A DNA stretch of 64,000 nucleotides, taken from positions 3,277,801 to 3,341,800 of the forward strand of contig CM030931.1 in NCBI GenBank assembly GCA_018136815.1, read 5' to 3'. Position numbers and translations under genes: made by a program. Below, piece by piece: positions 8,597 through 20,008 of the stretch. The notes beneath the pieces were generated by a model. That model had not been told where the DNA came from, searched no databases, and worked only from the letters and a program-made list of their open reading frames with translations. The stretch is from Isochrysis galbana (lineage: Eukaryota > Haptophyta > Isochrysidales > Isochrysidaceae). The stretch's first letter is position 1; every line of letters begins with the position of its first letter.

Positions 8597-10476
8597 CGAG
8601 ATGTCGTATTCCATACGATGACAGACTTTTACTTCTAACCGGTGGTTTATTTTAAGCCTCAAGGTCTCGTCGGCGACATTCTACCCCTTCTCTTACTTTC
8701 TTTCGATGTCATCAAACGTTCCACGACTGTCTTCCGTCTTCTCTTCATGCATCGGTTGTAGTCTTCCGTCTTCTCTTCGTATATCGGCGGTAGCTCCACA
8801 GCGAGGTCTGCTCTCGTTGTTCCGACTTCTCTGTTTCGCATGTCTGTGCGCCGATGAGTTGCCTTGGTGCCGACGCTTGACAGTCCGCCCTGAGTGTGGT
8901 TAGTTTTCGCCCTGTTTGGTTTAGTTCGTGTGTGTCTGTGTGACGAGGGGTCTTTTTGAGTCCCTGCGTTGTAGTCTCTCGTGTCTACCTTGGACCTAAG
9001 AAGCTCTCATTCTCCTTCTCTCTCTTCCTCTAGCTCGCTAGCTAGCCTCGGCCCTACCCTCCAACGCCGCGCGTTGTGAGCCTCCGAACCTCCGTCTCTC
9101 TTCTCGTCCCTCGCACTCGATGGTAGAAGCTGTCAGACCCGACTTCTACTATGACCTCTCAGACATATTCCCGCAAGCAACCACCTACGACTCCTTCACG
9201 GCCGCGTCAGCTGCCGGCTCGATCGAACGGCCCTCTGCCCACGAGCCAGTAGTCATCGCGTGTTCGACAAGCACAAATTCTGTCTTGGCGCCTACGACCG
9301 CGCCGTCCCATAATCCCGCTCCACTTCTGCCCATGGAAACAGCGGGAACTTCTTTCGGGCCACAAGGGGTCCACTTCGTCGGAACCGGCGGCTCCGAGCC
9401 TCCGCAAGGTCCTTCTAACACGGCGGCGCCATCCGCCGCTCCGTCTGACGAGCCGCTGCTCGTGGATCCACTCCGCGATCGAACCGAGCTCACCTCTCTC
9501 GGGACCTCGGGCAGCCCGAGGCCCGACTCCCAAGTCCACCCACTTGAAGACAGCGCGTGGGAACACGTAAGCGAGTCCCCTTCGGCCGCCGACTTTTTAG
9601 CCGACCGCCTCGCCCACATGCAGTCCGCGATCGACGCTCAACTACTTCGCGATGAGAAACGCGATCGAGAGCACGCCGCCCTCCTCGAGATGATAGCGGG
9701 CCTCAGCACCCACGTCAGGGCCTTGCGGGCTTCTACCACCCCGACGCCTGCAGCAGAGACGGCACACCCTTCGGCGCCGAGACCGCCCCCTTCATCGACC
9801 GCACGTCCTTCAGCGCCTCACGCGGTCGCCCCACCTCGCACCTCGGTAGGGGTGCTCCCTTACGCCCCTCGCTCCTCCTCTCGGGCTGACTTCACCCCCG
9901 CTCCCGGCTACGGGTACCCGGAGGACCTCCACACCCCGTCTTCTCTTCATGCATCGGTTGTAGTCTTCCGTCTTCTCTTCGTATATCGGCGGTAGCTCCA
10001 CAGCGAGGTCTGCTCTCGTTGTTCCGACTTCTCTGTTTCGCATGTCTGTGCGCCGATGAGTTGCCTTGGTGCCGACGCTTGACAGTCCGCCCTGAGTGTG
10101 GTTAGTTTTCGCCCTGTTTGGTTTAGTTCGTGTGTGTCTGTGTGACGAGGGGTCTTTTTGAGTCCCTGCGTTGTAGTCTCTCGTGTCTACCTTGGACCTA
10201 AGAAGCTCTCATTCTCCTTCTCTCTCTTCCTCTAGCTCGCTAGCTAGCCTCGGCCCTACCCTCCAACGCCGCGCGTTGTGAGCCTCCGAACCTCCGTCTC
10301 TCTTCTCGTCCCTCGCACTCGATGGTAGAAGCTGTCAGACCCGACTTCTACTATGACCTCTCAGACATATTCCCGCAAGCAACCACCTACGACTCCTTCA
10401 CGGCCGCGTCAGCTGCCGGCTCGATCGAACGGCCCTCTGCCCACGAGCCAGTAGTCATCGCGTGTTCGACACGAGA
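8597..10476 (+). mobile_element. Internally deleted LTR retrotransposon, 5-bp duplication CGAGA
   Basis: A full LTR (8602-9269, 668 bp, starting TGTCGTATTCC and ending GTTCGACA) is followed by about 670 bp of gag-like sequence. A second LTR copy follows (about 9943-10471), missing its first ~135 bp and ending at the same CGACA. The five bases before the first LTR (8597-8601, CGAGA) equal the five after the second (10472-10476). Reverse transcriptase, integrase and protease are absent, so it is non-autonomous. The truncated second LTR joined directly to gag shows that one deletion removed the rest of the interior and the LTR start. Confidence 0.88.
9120..9995 (+). CDS. Gag-like ORF that starts inside the LTR
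   Basis: 291 aa. The ATG at 9120 lies 150 nt before the LTR end, and the first 50 residues (MVEAVRPDFYYDLSDIFPQ...VVIACST) are encoded by the LTR itself. The frame then continues through a Pro/Ser/Thr-rich linker, a charged helical segment (DFLADRLAHMQSAIDAQLLR, about 160-180) and a Pro/Ala tail. It ends in translated remnant LTR. The character is that of a Gag N-terminus (disordered plus a short coiled coil). No nucleic-acid-binding zinc knuckle is reached. The same 50-residue start is intact in the LTRs at 10322 and 32413 (minus), and diverged in the LTR at 19380. Confidence 0.55.
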   Translation: MVEAVRPDFYYDLSDIFPQATTYDSFTAASAAGSIERPSAHEPVVIACSTSTNSVLAPTTAPSHNPAPLLPMETAGTSFGPQGVHFVGTGGSEPPQGPSNTAAPSAAPSDEPLLVDPLRDRTELTSLGTSGSPRPDSQVHPLEDSAWEHVSESPSAADFLADRLAHMQSAIDAQLLRDEKRDREHAALLEMIAGLSTHVRALRASTTPTPAAETAHPSAPRPPPSSTARPSAPHAVAPPRTSVGVLPYAPRSSSRADFTPAPGYGYPEDLHTPSSLHASVVVFRLLFVYRR

Positions 10477-10684
10477 GGAGAAGGAGCGACGCCATCGATC
10501 GCGCTCTCTTCGCAACAGACAACAGAAACAGACAACAGAACCGGCTAAACGCTAAACGGAATCTTACTCTTACTCTTACTCTTACAATCACCATTTCACT
10601 CTACTACTACTATCTACTACCACTATCAAACGCACATTCACAGTAATACGTATACTGACCTAAAATCTAAAATAGATCGGCGTA

Positions 10685-10981
<297 letters not shown>

Positions 10982-11367
10982 TAAATTTTTAAATTTTTAA
11001 CAAATTTTTATGGATAATTTATGGGTCGCGGCGCGGCAAGGGAACGGGACTAGCGCTCACTCAAGACAGGACACCCTGCCGCGGCAAGCGCAAGCACCCT
11101 TCCCCCCTTATGCCACCCAGCTTTTCACTAGCTTTCTACCTGCGCTAGCCAGAGCGCCCCTCCCTCCACACTCAGACAGCCCCCTACGCCAAGATCCTGT
11201 TCTGGTCTCGCAGGCAAGGGGGCCTAATGGGAGGGAGAGGAGCAACTCCTCAGAGAGGAGCTGTGGGGAAGGAGATGTCTGAGTGGGGGCGCTATACCCT
11301 TGCGCTAGGCATGGGCAGCGACGCCGCCTCAAGACATGTCCTCCCTCTTGTCTCGAGTCGAAATTAT

Positions 11368-12152
11368 TGGTGCTTGAAACAGAGGAACTAAGTTTATACT
11401 TGGTTGCCCCATGGGGGGGCACGAGCCCCCCCCTCTCTCCACTCCTCCCCTGCCATGGGGGAGGAACCACCCATGCTCCTGGCACGCCTGATGGCTTGCC
11501 AGGAGCAGAATGCCCTGCTGACCCACTCTCTCACTGGCAGGCTTGCCTGCCTCGCGCGTCCTGGCCTGTCGTGGCCAGCCCATCGCTCCAACCCCCCCTC
11601 CCCCCCTGTTCGACAGGCAGACAGGTGCAGATTGGGGACCCGTGAGGCACAGGAGCGCCAGCGAGGGAGAGGCAGGGGAGGCCAGGGCCCAGCCCCAGCC
11701 TCCTCTGCCCCCTGAGCTGGCCTCCAGGGGCCTCCATGGGTCGCCAGGGGCAGCTGCAAGCCTGTCGCAGGCGCGCCATCGCGCGTGCCTGCAGGAGAGG
11801 GGAGAGAGAGCGCGGAGAAGGGGGTGGGCGGAGCGAGAGCTCCGCTCACCGGAAAATAGGTAAGTCCCGCACCTGTTTACAGGATAAGTCGGGACCGAGG
11901 CCGCCGCCAGCCCGGTAGGCGTAGGAGGAAGGGGGGAACGGATCGCCGGGGGGGGGCGCGGGCCACCGACCATATCTAAGCCCTTTTCCCCTATCCCCCT
12001 AGTAGTGCACGGGGGGAGTCGCCTGATGGCGGGGGGGAAAGGGCCGGGGGAGTGGGGGTGTAGAAAGTTTCCTACGTGAGTAGAAAGTAGAGGCTGCACG
12101 GTCGCGTGTGCGGTGAGACTATTAAGAAATTAATGGTGCTTGAAACAGAGGA
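11368..12152 (+). mobile_element. Nested GC-rich hairpin-headed retroelement with 19-bp duplication
   Basis: The 19-mer TGGTGCTTGAAACAGAGGA is found at 11368-11386 and 12134-12152. The unit between (747 bp) starts with the hairpin AACTAAGTttatACTTGGTT, has the G7/C7 stem-loop, and ends GCGGTGAGACTATTAAGAA. It aligns end to end with 1833-2588. The duplicated target belongs to a ~185-bp tandem repeat of the host element (next unit at 12319). Confidence 0.85.
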
Positions 12153-12480
12153 CAAGGGGGTTTGTGCTTCTTGGGTTGGTTGTAGTTGGAAGAGGGAGTG
12201 GGAGAGGGATTCAAGTATTGGAAGAGGGCCCAAAGGGCATTGAGTTGTAGGTAGTTGTGGCCCACAAGAGTGGGGTGAAAACGATAAGTGTATCAACATG
12301 GGTCTTGAGTTGAAATTTTTGGTGCTTGAAACAGAGGGTGAGGGGGTTCGTGCTGTTTGGGTTGGTTGTGGTGTGAAGGGGGAGTGGGAGAGGGAGTCTA
12401 GTGTTGAAAGAGGGCCCAAGGCAGGGCACTGAGCTGTAGGTACTTGTGGCCCACAAGAGTGGGGTGAAGAAAACAAGTGT
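12134..12480 (-). repeat. Two ~185-bp tandem units inside the host retroelement
   Basis: The phrases GGTGCTTGAAACAGAGG, GGGTTGGTTGT, GGGAGTGGGAGAGGGA and GTGGCCCACAAGAGTGGGGTGAA recur in the same order from 12135 and from 12320. A third partial unit precedes the nested element at 11368. Confidence 0.75.
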
Positions 12481-13438
12481 GTCAACAAGTTGGGAAACAG
12501 AGGCATGGGGTGCTCTCCAGGGAAGATTGATGGTTGTGAAGTGCCCTCCCATGATGGGTGCACTGATGGTAGAGGTTTCCACCATGGGGAGGGCAGCAGA
12601 GCTGCCCTCCCACATGAGGTGCTCTTGGGGTGGGAGGGTTTCCCACTGTTGGAGGGGGTCTCAAAGACCCCCTGCATGCTACGCAGGGCCATGGTGGCAA
12701 CCTGTTCGGTGCCAATGCTCGCCACCCCGCGCGCCTGCGCGGGTGTGGTTTGGATGGGCTGGATGGGCTCTGAGAGGGCTTTCTGACGAGCCGCCTCGGG
12801 CGGCATGGGGCGTCCCAGGCGGGGCGCGGTGACGAGGGTCGCCTGGGGCTCGGGAGCGGTCGCGGCACGCTCCAAAGTTCAAACTATAACAATAGTTTTT
12901 ATGAGAGAGAGAACTAAAGAGAGAGGAGAGAGAGGCCCGTCGCCCCTTCTCACATGTGAGGAGAGTCTCTCTCTCTCTCTACGTACTGGAGAGGCAAAGT
13001 AATGAAAGGCGTCTCGCTGTCTCATGTTGAAGGGAGAAAATGAACGTCTCTCGGGGTCCCATGGCCCAGGGGAGGGGGGACGAGAAAGGCAAAAACAACA
13101 AACCTGAGGTTGCAGTGATCTTGGAAGGATAGAGGGAGTTTTCTTATTCTTCCCCTCCCTATCCCTCAGTCCTCTGTAAGCGGGCGCTAATAGCTTAAAG
13201 CAGGCGGAACGCTGTGCCGCTAAGCCACAGGTGCGACGACATGCATATGGCACGGGGGAAGGTGGAGTAGCAAGTGGAGCGTAGATAGAGCTCATAGATG
13301 TGCGAGGTGACGGCTGCAATGAATTATGAAAAGACTCTTTCCTAATTATCTTGCAAATGAGCCAAATCTCTCACATGCAATGAGAACGGCGCGCGGGCCG
13401 ACTATCTGACAGGTTCGTGTACCGAGAGCACCCTGAAG

Positions 13439-16400
13439 TCAGGCAAAAAGCTCGGTCTCATCAAGCTCCGCCTTTGCTTGGTCCAGCAATTGCAGGGCTT
13501 GGGCCTCGCGTTCGCGTATTTTCTTCAGCAGCTCTTTTCGCTCTTCCATTATTTGTGTTTTTGCATGAAGTGTGGCGTTCTCCTTTTGTAGGCGTTCGAG
13601 TTCCGCTTTGTGCTCCTCGACAGATGCACTCATCTCCTACAAGGGAAATGTTGCAGACACATTAGCGACTCCGTGTGATTATTAAACAAAACCACCGTTG
13701 GCAGTCATAGCTCGTGGCATGCCCAAAGGATGGCGGTATTGAGCCAAATGGTCCAATCGTCCATTTGGGGGTGGGTTCGTTTTGCAGAATGCAATCGTCT
13801 TGTACCTCTACTCTTCCGAGCAAAAGACGATTCTCTGCTGTGAGTTTGGCCGCATCATCGCCCTGAGAAGGCAAGGTCGGTGAAATCAGTGCTGCGAAGG
13901 GCTAGCTGGTTCCATGGTGAATGCTTGGAGCCCCGAAGCATTGTTTGCGACGGCTGACGGTTGATGCTGCAGATAGTGGTTAAGCCCGTTGAAAGTGTAT
14001 GCACGAGGGTGATAGGAGAATGCAGGCGGCTGGGTTGAAAATGGCTGCTTCACATGTGGTTGGGATGGGGATGGAGGCCCTCCGGGTGGGGTGGGGGCAG
14101 CAGCACGCCTGCTGGATGTAGTGCTCCTCACGAATTGCGGTTCGCTGCAGCTCTTGCCGAAGCTGATCAGTCGCAGCATCGCACTTTTGGTTTGCCTTGA
14201 CCTGATTGCACGGGCATTGCACGGGCAACAATCAATACGGCAAAAGGACGACTGAAGTAGAACTTAGGGCAAGTTGGCCTTTGCACGGAACGGCTTTCGG
14301 CAGTATACAAAGCGGGCCTATGCCCTGCTTGTAGACCTCTAGCAAAATAACCGTAGTGGTATACTGTCGCAAGCGCTTACCAACTTTTCGTGCATTGTGT
14401 GGATTCGCTCCTCTTGATTGCGAAAGTCCTCCTGGGTTCCAACGTGGCCGGATGTAAGTCACAGCCATATAGAAGATAGATGACGAGTGATGATGAACCC
14501 CCCCCCCCCCCCCCGCGCGCGCTAGACGAAAGGCACCGGGGGAGGCAAGCACGACTCACCAAAGTGACATTGAGTTTGTCGCGCATCTTCCGAATCATCC
14601 AGCGGCTTATCACCTGGCCGTCACAGGGTCGTAGGAGGAGCAAATCACTCCCAGTACAATCGAGTGGCGACAGCACGCTTGGGCAATAGAGACCGCACTA
14701 AGCATGAGGTTGTCAAGTCCTGTTCAATTTAGAGTCGCTTTATGATCGCTCGCATCCGTAAGCAAGTTGGAGGGGCATAGAATGGGCTTGCCTTCATCAT
14801 CTTGTTTTTCTCGTTATCTTCACGAGCAGAGGCGTTCTCCATGGCAAGGCGCTCCGCCGAAATAGACAATTCGGCAAGTGCTGTCTTGAGCTTGGCGTTC
14901 TCACGTACTAAAAAGGCGGCTTGCTCGTCCGCGTGACGGCGTGCCTACGGCGCAGCACATGGCTGTCAACAACAGACATTGAGAGCCGTCGCTTGAGCAG
15001 GCGCTGCATGCCTAGACCCGATCACGGTGTTCAGTCGCGGGGTGTAGCTTAGGAGATTGGTGCCATTGTGGCCACCCGACTCTCGCCTCGAATCGGCGGG
15101 AGCTAATAGAAGCACCTCCCACCCTGAGATGTCATATTCAATGGGCGTCACTACCTGCAACTCTCGTTCGAGCTTCATTTCTTCCTCTCGCAGCCTTATG
15201 GCCGCCTCCTCAGCCTCCTTGATGGCATCACGCCTTTGGCTCGCCAAGTCTCGCGCAGAACTAAGATGCATCTTCAATTTCGACTCGATCCCCTGAGAAG
15301 TCTGCTGAGTTTCGAGTAGCTCTTTCCTCAAATCCTGCCGTGTGGTACAATTGATAGAGCCAATAGGTAGACAACGCTCACATTCGCGCTTGGAATGTAT
15401 ACATCGCGCCCTTCTCGTAATACGGTAAAGAAACTAAGGTGTTTGAGGCGATGCTCCATTACCTGCTCTCGCTGCCGTGCGCGATCCAGCTCTGCATTAA
15501 GCTCCTCTATCTTGACCTCTGAAAGTTGTACCTTCCAGAGTAATGACAAGAAACGAAGTGTTAGGAGCGAGGCGGAGCCGCTCAAACCCCAAAGGCCTAC
15601 ACAGTTAGCCGCATGATGCCTAACTCGTGATTCTTGTAATCTTGCTTACTATCACAGATCAAGGGGGAGGGGGAGGAGGCTACGCCTTACTCTGCTATCG
15701 TAGTTCTCAGTGAAGGCTTTACGTTCCTCATATTTCTTTGTCATCTGTAGAGGTAATGTAGGACGTGATGTGAGAGCACGGAAATCAATGTCATTCAGAT
15801 ACAGACTGGCGAGGGATTCATGGCAATCACACGAACAGTGTTGAAGAGAAGCAGCTCAACTTCCTTGGCACCGATCATTCGTGCATGTCGCCAACACTTT
15901 ATTGAAGTGTACGACACGCACCGAAAGCACACCTCTGCCAAATCAATTCGAAGGATCTTTTCTGTCTGATTTCGCTGCTCGAGCGCACTTTGCAGCCCTA
16001 CGACCTTTGGGAAGTGTTTTTGAAAATGTGTTGAGAATGATAAGCGATGTTGGCAATCTGCTCTCTTAGATACGGTAGCAAGCATGAAAGATGGGCACGT
16101 CCCTCACCTCTGCTGTCAACTCCTGCAGCTGTGCGGTGAACCTGTCCCGCAGACGTCCAAGTTCTTCAATCGCCTTCGCCTTGTCTTTTTGCGCCTGCTC
16201 CTTGCGGAATTCCGCACGCAGCATTGCTTCCCTTGCTACAGCTGCCGACTCATGGCCCTGCATAGCAGCACAGGCAAAAGAAATCATCCAACGCAGCCTC
16301 AGCTGTCGTGCAGCGGCAAGTCCCTGCACCTATCCCTAGCGTGTCGCGCGCCTGCTCGTGTGATTTGAAATCCGAGTGGGACTGGAGATGGGAAGACAGC

Positions 16401-16681
16401 AATTTGCCGCCGCTAGCCGCTCCTCGCTGCTCACGCAGGTACTTGAGCTCGAGCTCGAGGAAGAAGACTTGCTGCTGAAGATTGTGGACGAGCTTTGCCT
16501 GCACATTATTGTCACCCGCGTAGGCGGCAGGCATCTTGTGCACGTTTGCCGGAGAGGAGGAGGCGTTGGGAAGAAGCGCAGCTGCTTTGATCGTTCGGCG
16601 TGCACCGCCGACTGTCGTGCCTGGTCCTCCGCCAAGGGGCGGTGCGCCGCTAGTAGCAACGACGAGCTCCTTGTTCATCAT
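13439..16681 (-). CDS. 12-exon coiled-coil protein, 486 aa
   Basis: Exons on the minus strand: 16681-16352, 16257-16108, 16004-15933, 15744-15691, 15531-15463, 15334-15155, 14944-14792, 14613-14560, 14431-14381, 14201-14109, 13862-13806, 13636-13439. Every exon is a multiple of three and all 11 introns (94-246 bp) are phase 0. Introns 1, 7 and 10 use GC donors (CAG|GCGCGC, AAG|GCAAGC, CAG|GCGTGC). The N-terminus (about 1-60) is disordered, and a conserved-looking helix VHNLQQQVFFLELELKYLRE follows. The rest is almost continuous charged heptad coiled coil ending KAELDETELFA. No enzyme motif is visible. The composition suits a cytoskeletal, basal-body or ciliary scaffold, but I cannot name a family. 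Exon 1's GC donor is the least certain junction; a GT at 16329 would shift the frame. Confidence 0.8.
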
Positions 16682-16741
16682 CTACGAAGTCCCTCCCCCT
16701 TGAGCGCACTTGCTGCCTGCCGATCCCTTTTCCTTCCCCGC

Positions 16742-16940
16742 CCCCTCTCCTTCCTCCCTCTTTGTCTCTCTGTCTCTCCTTCCCTCTCTCTTCCCCCCCC
16801 ACCCCCTCTCCTCCCCTCCCTCTCTCTCTCCCTCGCTCCCTCTCTCTCCCTCTCTCTCTCCTTCTCTCTCTCCCCCTCTCTTTCCCTCTCCCTCTCTGTC
16901 CCTCTCTCTCCTCGCCCTCTCTCCCTCCCTCTCGGCTTGA
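16742..16940. repeat. CT-rich low-complexity tract upstream of the coiled-coil gene
   Basis: About 200 bp of imperfect (CT)n/(CCT)n directly 5' of the divergent start at 16681. Frames through it encode only Ser/Leu/Pro runs and are not genes. Confidence 0.85.
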
Positions 16941-17286
16941 CGGACCGAGCTGCGCCGCGACGCCCAAGAAACCAAGGACAGCGGCAATTCAAAACCTACC
17001 GGGCGAAAAAGAAAAAATATCGCTCCCCTCATTTTAATTTATCAAGAAAGCACCGCCACCTCGCAGCCTGACCGTCGGCTGCCCACGGACGGCTGCAGCT
17101 CCATCGGCGCCGATCTCTAGTCCTCTCTCTCCGCTCCACTCCCCTGATCCTCCCTCTTCCTCTCCCTGCTGCTTCGGTTTCCATTCGTCTCGCGAGCTCC
17201 TCATTCTACTGCTCCTGAAACCCTTTTGTGCCCCACCTGCTGCCCATCGAGTTGCTCTCCAAGCGGCCTTTCCAAGAAGTCTGCTT

Positions 17287-17694
17287 ATGGTGGGCAATAA
17301 CAATATGCTCAGCTGGAGTGCCTTGAAATGTGAAGGAAAGGCCCTTACTGTGGCCATGCTTCTTTACCCTCAGCTTTGCGACCGTGACTTTGCTCGCAAT
17401 CATAGTGCGATCTCGGCCCAGCTGGTAGACAGCGCTCCGGCTGCACTCATCCACGACTTGAGCCAAATCCAGTCGGTCCATCTTGGGCTATCAGACCAGC
17501 GCAGAATTTTGACCGATGCTCGAGGCATTGCTACGAGGCTGGAGAGGGTAGCGTTCGTCTATGACGCCATGCCGGTCACGTCGAGCTTTCTAAACAGCTT
17601 ACTCTGGCTCAGTCCCGTTCAGCCGGCCCGAGCGTTTGCCGATCTTGATTCGGCTCTCAAATGGTCTTGTGGAGGCGATTTATCAGGCGAATGA
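17287..17694 (+). CDS. SpoIIAA/STAS-like domain protein
   Basis: 135 aa. After a short N-terminus comes AALIHDLSQIQSVHLG, then RILTDARGIATRLERVAFVYD, and finally RAFADLDSALKW. This resembles the SpoIIAA-like (STAS/SEC14-fold) proteins, which end with a 'Rva.v...' strand and an 'aFxDldeAlxWl' motif. Such domains bind hydrophobic ligands or protein partners; no function can be assigned here. The start is the first ATG in frame, and an upstream exon is possible. It is divergent from the coiled-coil gene, across the CT tract. Confidence is moderate because the match rests on short motifs. Confidence 0.4.
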   Translation: MVGNNNMLSWSALKCEGKALTVAMLLYPQLCDRDFARNHSAISAQLVDSAPAALIHDLSQIQSVHLGLSDQRRILTDARGIATRLERVAFVYDAMPVTSSFLNSLLWLSPVQPARAFADLDSALKWSCGGDLSGE

Positions 17695-18128
17695 GAAAGT
17701 AGCGTTGTGGTTTACAGCTGTGGTAAGTTCCCTACCTTGCCATCATTACATCGTATCACTATGAGCTGAGTTGCGGGGTCGTCGCCAATGGAGCCACTGA
17801 ATTGTGCCACAAGCGACACATTAGCCAACCATCATTGTCCAATAGATCACACAACCGTTACTGCTTCTACCGACCTAGCACGACTCCTCGCACGATTCCT
17901 CCCTTTGAGGTCTCCATTACCATTGGTCAGGCGATTGCTTTGTTTGATCACAGTCGGCCGTCAAGCATCCAATCTTTCATGGAAGTCATTTACTATATCT
18001 ATTTAGTGGTTAGTGGTCAACAACGCCTATTTCGGTCCACGGGCGCGTGCTACGTGCACCTACGCGTGCCATGTGCTACAAACTTCAAACAAGATGTGTA
18101 CTTGTGTAACTATTTTTCTGAAACATTC
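17695..18128. other. Spacer, no gene seen
   Basis: Lower GC than the neighbouring genes, with no recognisable gene. A retroelement head begins at 18129. Confidence 0.4.
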
Positions 18129-18205
18129 AACTAAGTTCATACTTGGTCGCCATGGAGCGCGCCGGCACTCCCCTCCTCTCCGTCGGGCCCCCCGCCGCGG
18201 GCGTG
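18129..18205 (+). repeat. Hairpin head of a truncated retroelement
   Basis: AACTAAGTTCATACTTGGTC (18129-18148) is followed by GCCATGGAGCGCGCCGG and a GC-rich stretch, the same layout as 6424 and 60780. The sequence after about 18205 is unrelated (GGTTTGTTCC/GTTCGTTC repeats), so the copy is truncated. Confidence 0.55.
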
Positions 18206-18588
18206 ATGGTGGTCTCGGTCTCGTTCTTTGGTTTCAGATGGTTTGTTCCCGTTCGATACGTTCAAGTTCGTTCCTCTCCGATTTGTTGATTTGTTCGATG
18301 GTTTGTCTCGTTTGGTGTGGTGGTTCTCAAAGATGTCAGCCTCGATCTCGAGCTCGCTTTCAATCTTCTTCTAGTCCTCGTTCTCGTCCGCACTTTCGTC
18401 GTTTGGGTCCTTGGTCTTCGGTCTCCAGTCTTCATTCTTTTTGTTGCGTCGTAGTTGAGCAAATATCACCCCGTCTTGATCGCTGCTCCCAATCACCCCT
18501 CTTGTTTGGCTAAGGCCACCCTCGTTCACTCGATGCTTCTCGTTCAGGCTTCGGCCCCCTGCGTCCTCGTTCTCGATTCTTAGCAGCA

Positions 18589-19637
18589 TGATGTTTGGGA
18601 AGAACTGTGAATCGGACGCCTCAGATGAGGAGGAAGGATGCAGCCCCTGCCCCTGCGCTCCGCCGTCCCGATGGTAGAGCAAAGAAGCGGCTCGTGCAGC
18701 TCTCGGGATCCTTCACCTTGAGAGACATGCTAGCTGAGAAGGAGAAGAGGCGCGAGGAGGCGGCTGCTGACGAGGAAGAAGTGAAGAAGAGGAAGGCCGC
18801 GCGCCTCGAGCGCCATGTTGAGGAAGAGAAGCGTGAGCAGTCTCGTCGCGTAGCCTTCGAGGCATGCCGAACGAAATGTGAATATCGTATTCCATACGAT
18901 GATAGACTTTTACTTATAACCTGTGGGTTATTTTAAGCCTCAAGGTCTCGTCGATTGATATTCCGCCTCTTCTCTTACTTTCTCTCGATGTCATCAAATG
19001 TTCCATGACCGTCTTCTGTCTTCTCTCGTCTATCGGTCATAGCTCCCCCAACGAGATCTGCCCTCGTTGTGCAGACCCTCTGTCGCATGTCTGCGCTCTG
19101 CGCGTTGCTGAGTTGCCCTGGTGCCGACGCTTGGCCGTCCATCCAGGTGTGGTTAGTTTTCGCCCCGTTTGGCTTAGTTTGTGTGTCCTTTCGTCCTCTG
19201 TTGTACGATGGGTGATCTGTTGTAGTCTCCCGTGTCTACCTCGGACCTAAGAAGCTCTCATTCTCATTCTCCCCTTCCCCCACTAGCTCGCTAGCTAGCC
19301 TCGTCTCTACTCTCCGACGCCACGCGTCGCAATCCTCCGTCCTCCGACCTTCAGTCTACCTCATCGCTCGTAGCGCCCGATGGCAGACCCTCTCAGACCC
19401 GACTCTTACTATGATCTTTCAGACATCTTCCCGCAAGCAACAATCAACGACCCTTTCACGACCGCGTCAGCTGCCGGCTCGATCGAACGGCCCTCTGCCT
19501 ACGAGCCTGTAGTCATCGCATGTTCGACAGTGAAATGTTCTTGTGCGATTGTTCCTTGTCCATGGGATGGCTTTATGTGGTGTGAAAATTGTGGCAATCT
19601 GAAGAAAGGGTGGTGCCCAAGAAAAGAGACTGTGTGA
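18589..19637 (+). pseudogene. Gene broken by a solo LTR: Lys/Glu-rich coiled coil plus Cys-rich end
   Basis: Upstream of the LTR, the frame 18595-18882 encodes KDAAPAPALRRPDGRAKKRL, then FTLRDMLAEKEKRREEAAADEE and a basic/acidic helix ending RTKCE. Downstream (19530-19637), an open stretch encodes KCSCAIVPCPWDGFMWCENC, then NLKKGWCPRKETV and a stop, a Cys-rich end that could bind zinc. The solo LTR and its duplication lie between. Removing the LTR and one duplication leaves the two parts one nucleotide out of frame. Another frame opens at 18589 (MMFGKNCESDASDEEEG). So either the gene has decayed or small introns are missed. I do not recognise the family. Confidence 0.45.
18878..19534 (+). mobile_element. 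Solo LTR with 5-bp duplication GTGAA
   Basis: The LTR (18883-19529, 647 bp) begins TATCGTATTCCATACGAT, where other copies have TGTCG. It ends ATGTTCGACA. GTGAA precedes (18878-18882) and follows (19530-19534). It is about 10-15% diverged from the 8602 LTR by eye, so it is an older insertion. It still carries the in-LTR start MADPLRPDSYYDLSDIFPQA at 19380. Confidence 0.9.
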
Positions 19638-20008
19638 GATGGCGTAAGAGCCCCATTCCTGTGCCGAGTGACGGCGTTGTGGAGTCTGAAAGTGATGCAC
19701 GTGCCGCCAGCCTCGTTTCCGCCGACATCAGGGCTTGTCCATGAGGCGCCTGTTCCCGCGTATGTGCACAAGTAAGATGTCACTGTGAATCATATATTCA
19801 ACCAATACGAAAAATAAGCACACGCCGGCGATGGAAATCACAAGAGGCAACTTTCATTAGGTTGCAACAACCACAACCACTAGATGTCGAAGGTTCAAAT
19901 TTTATTTCCAACAGAAGAAATTGGGCATGTCATCATAAAGCTCAAGCCGCTAATAGCTTTGTAAGCTAGAGAACACGCAGAGCAGAACGAGCGCGGTGTC
20001 GCTCGCGG

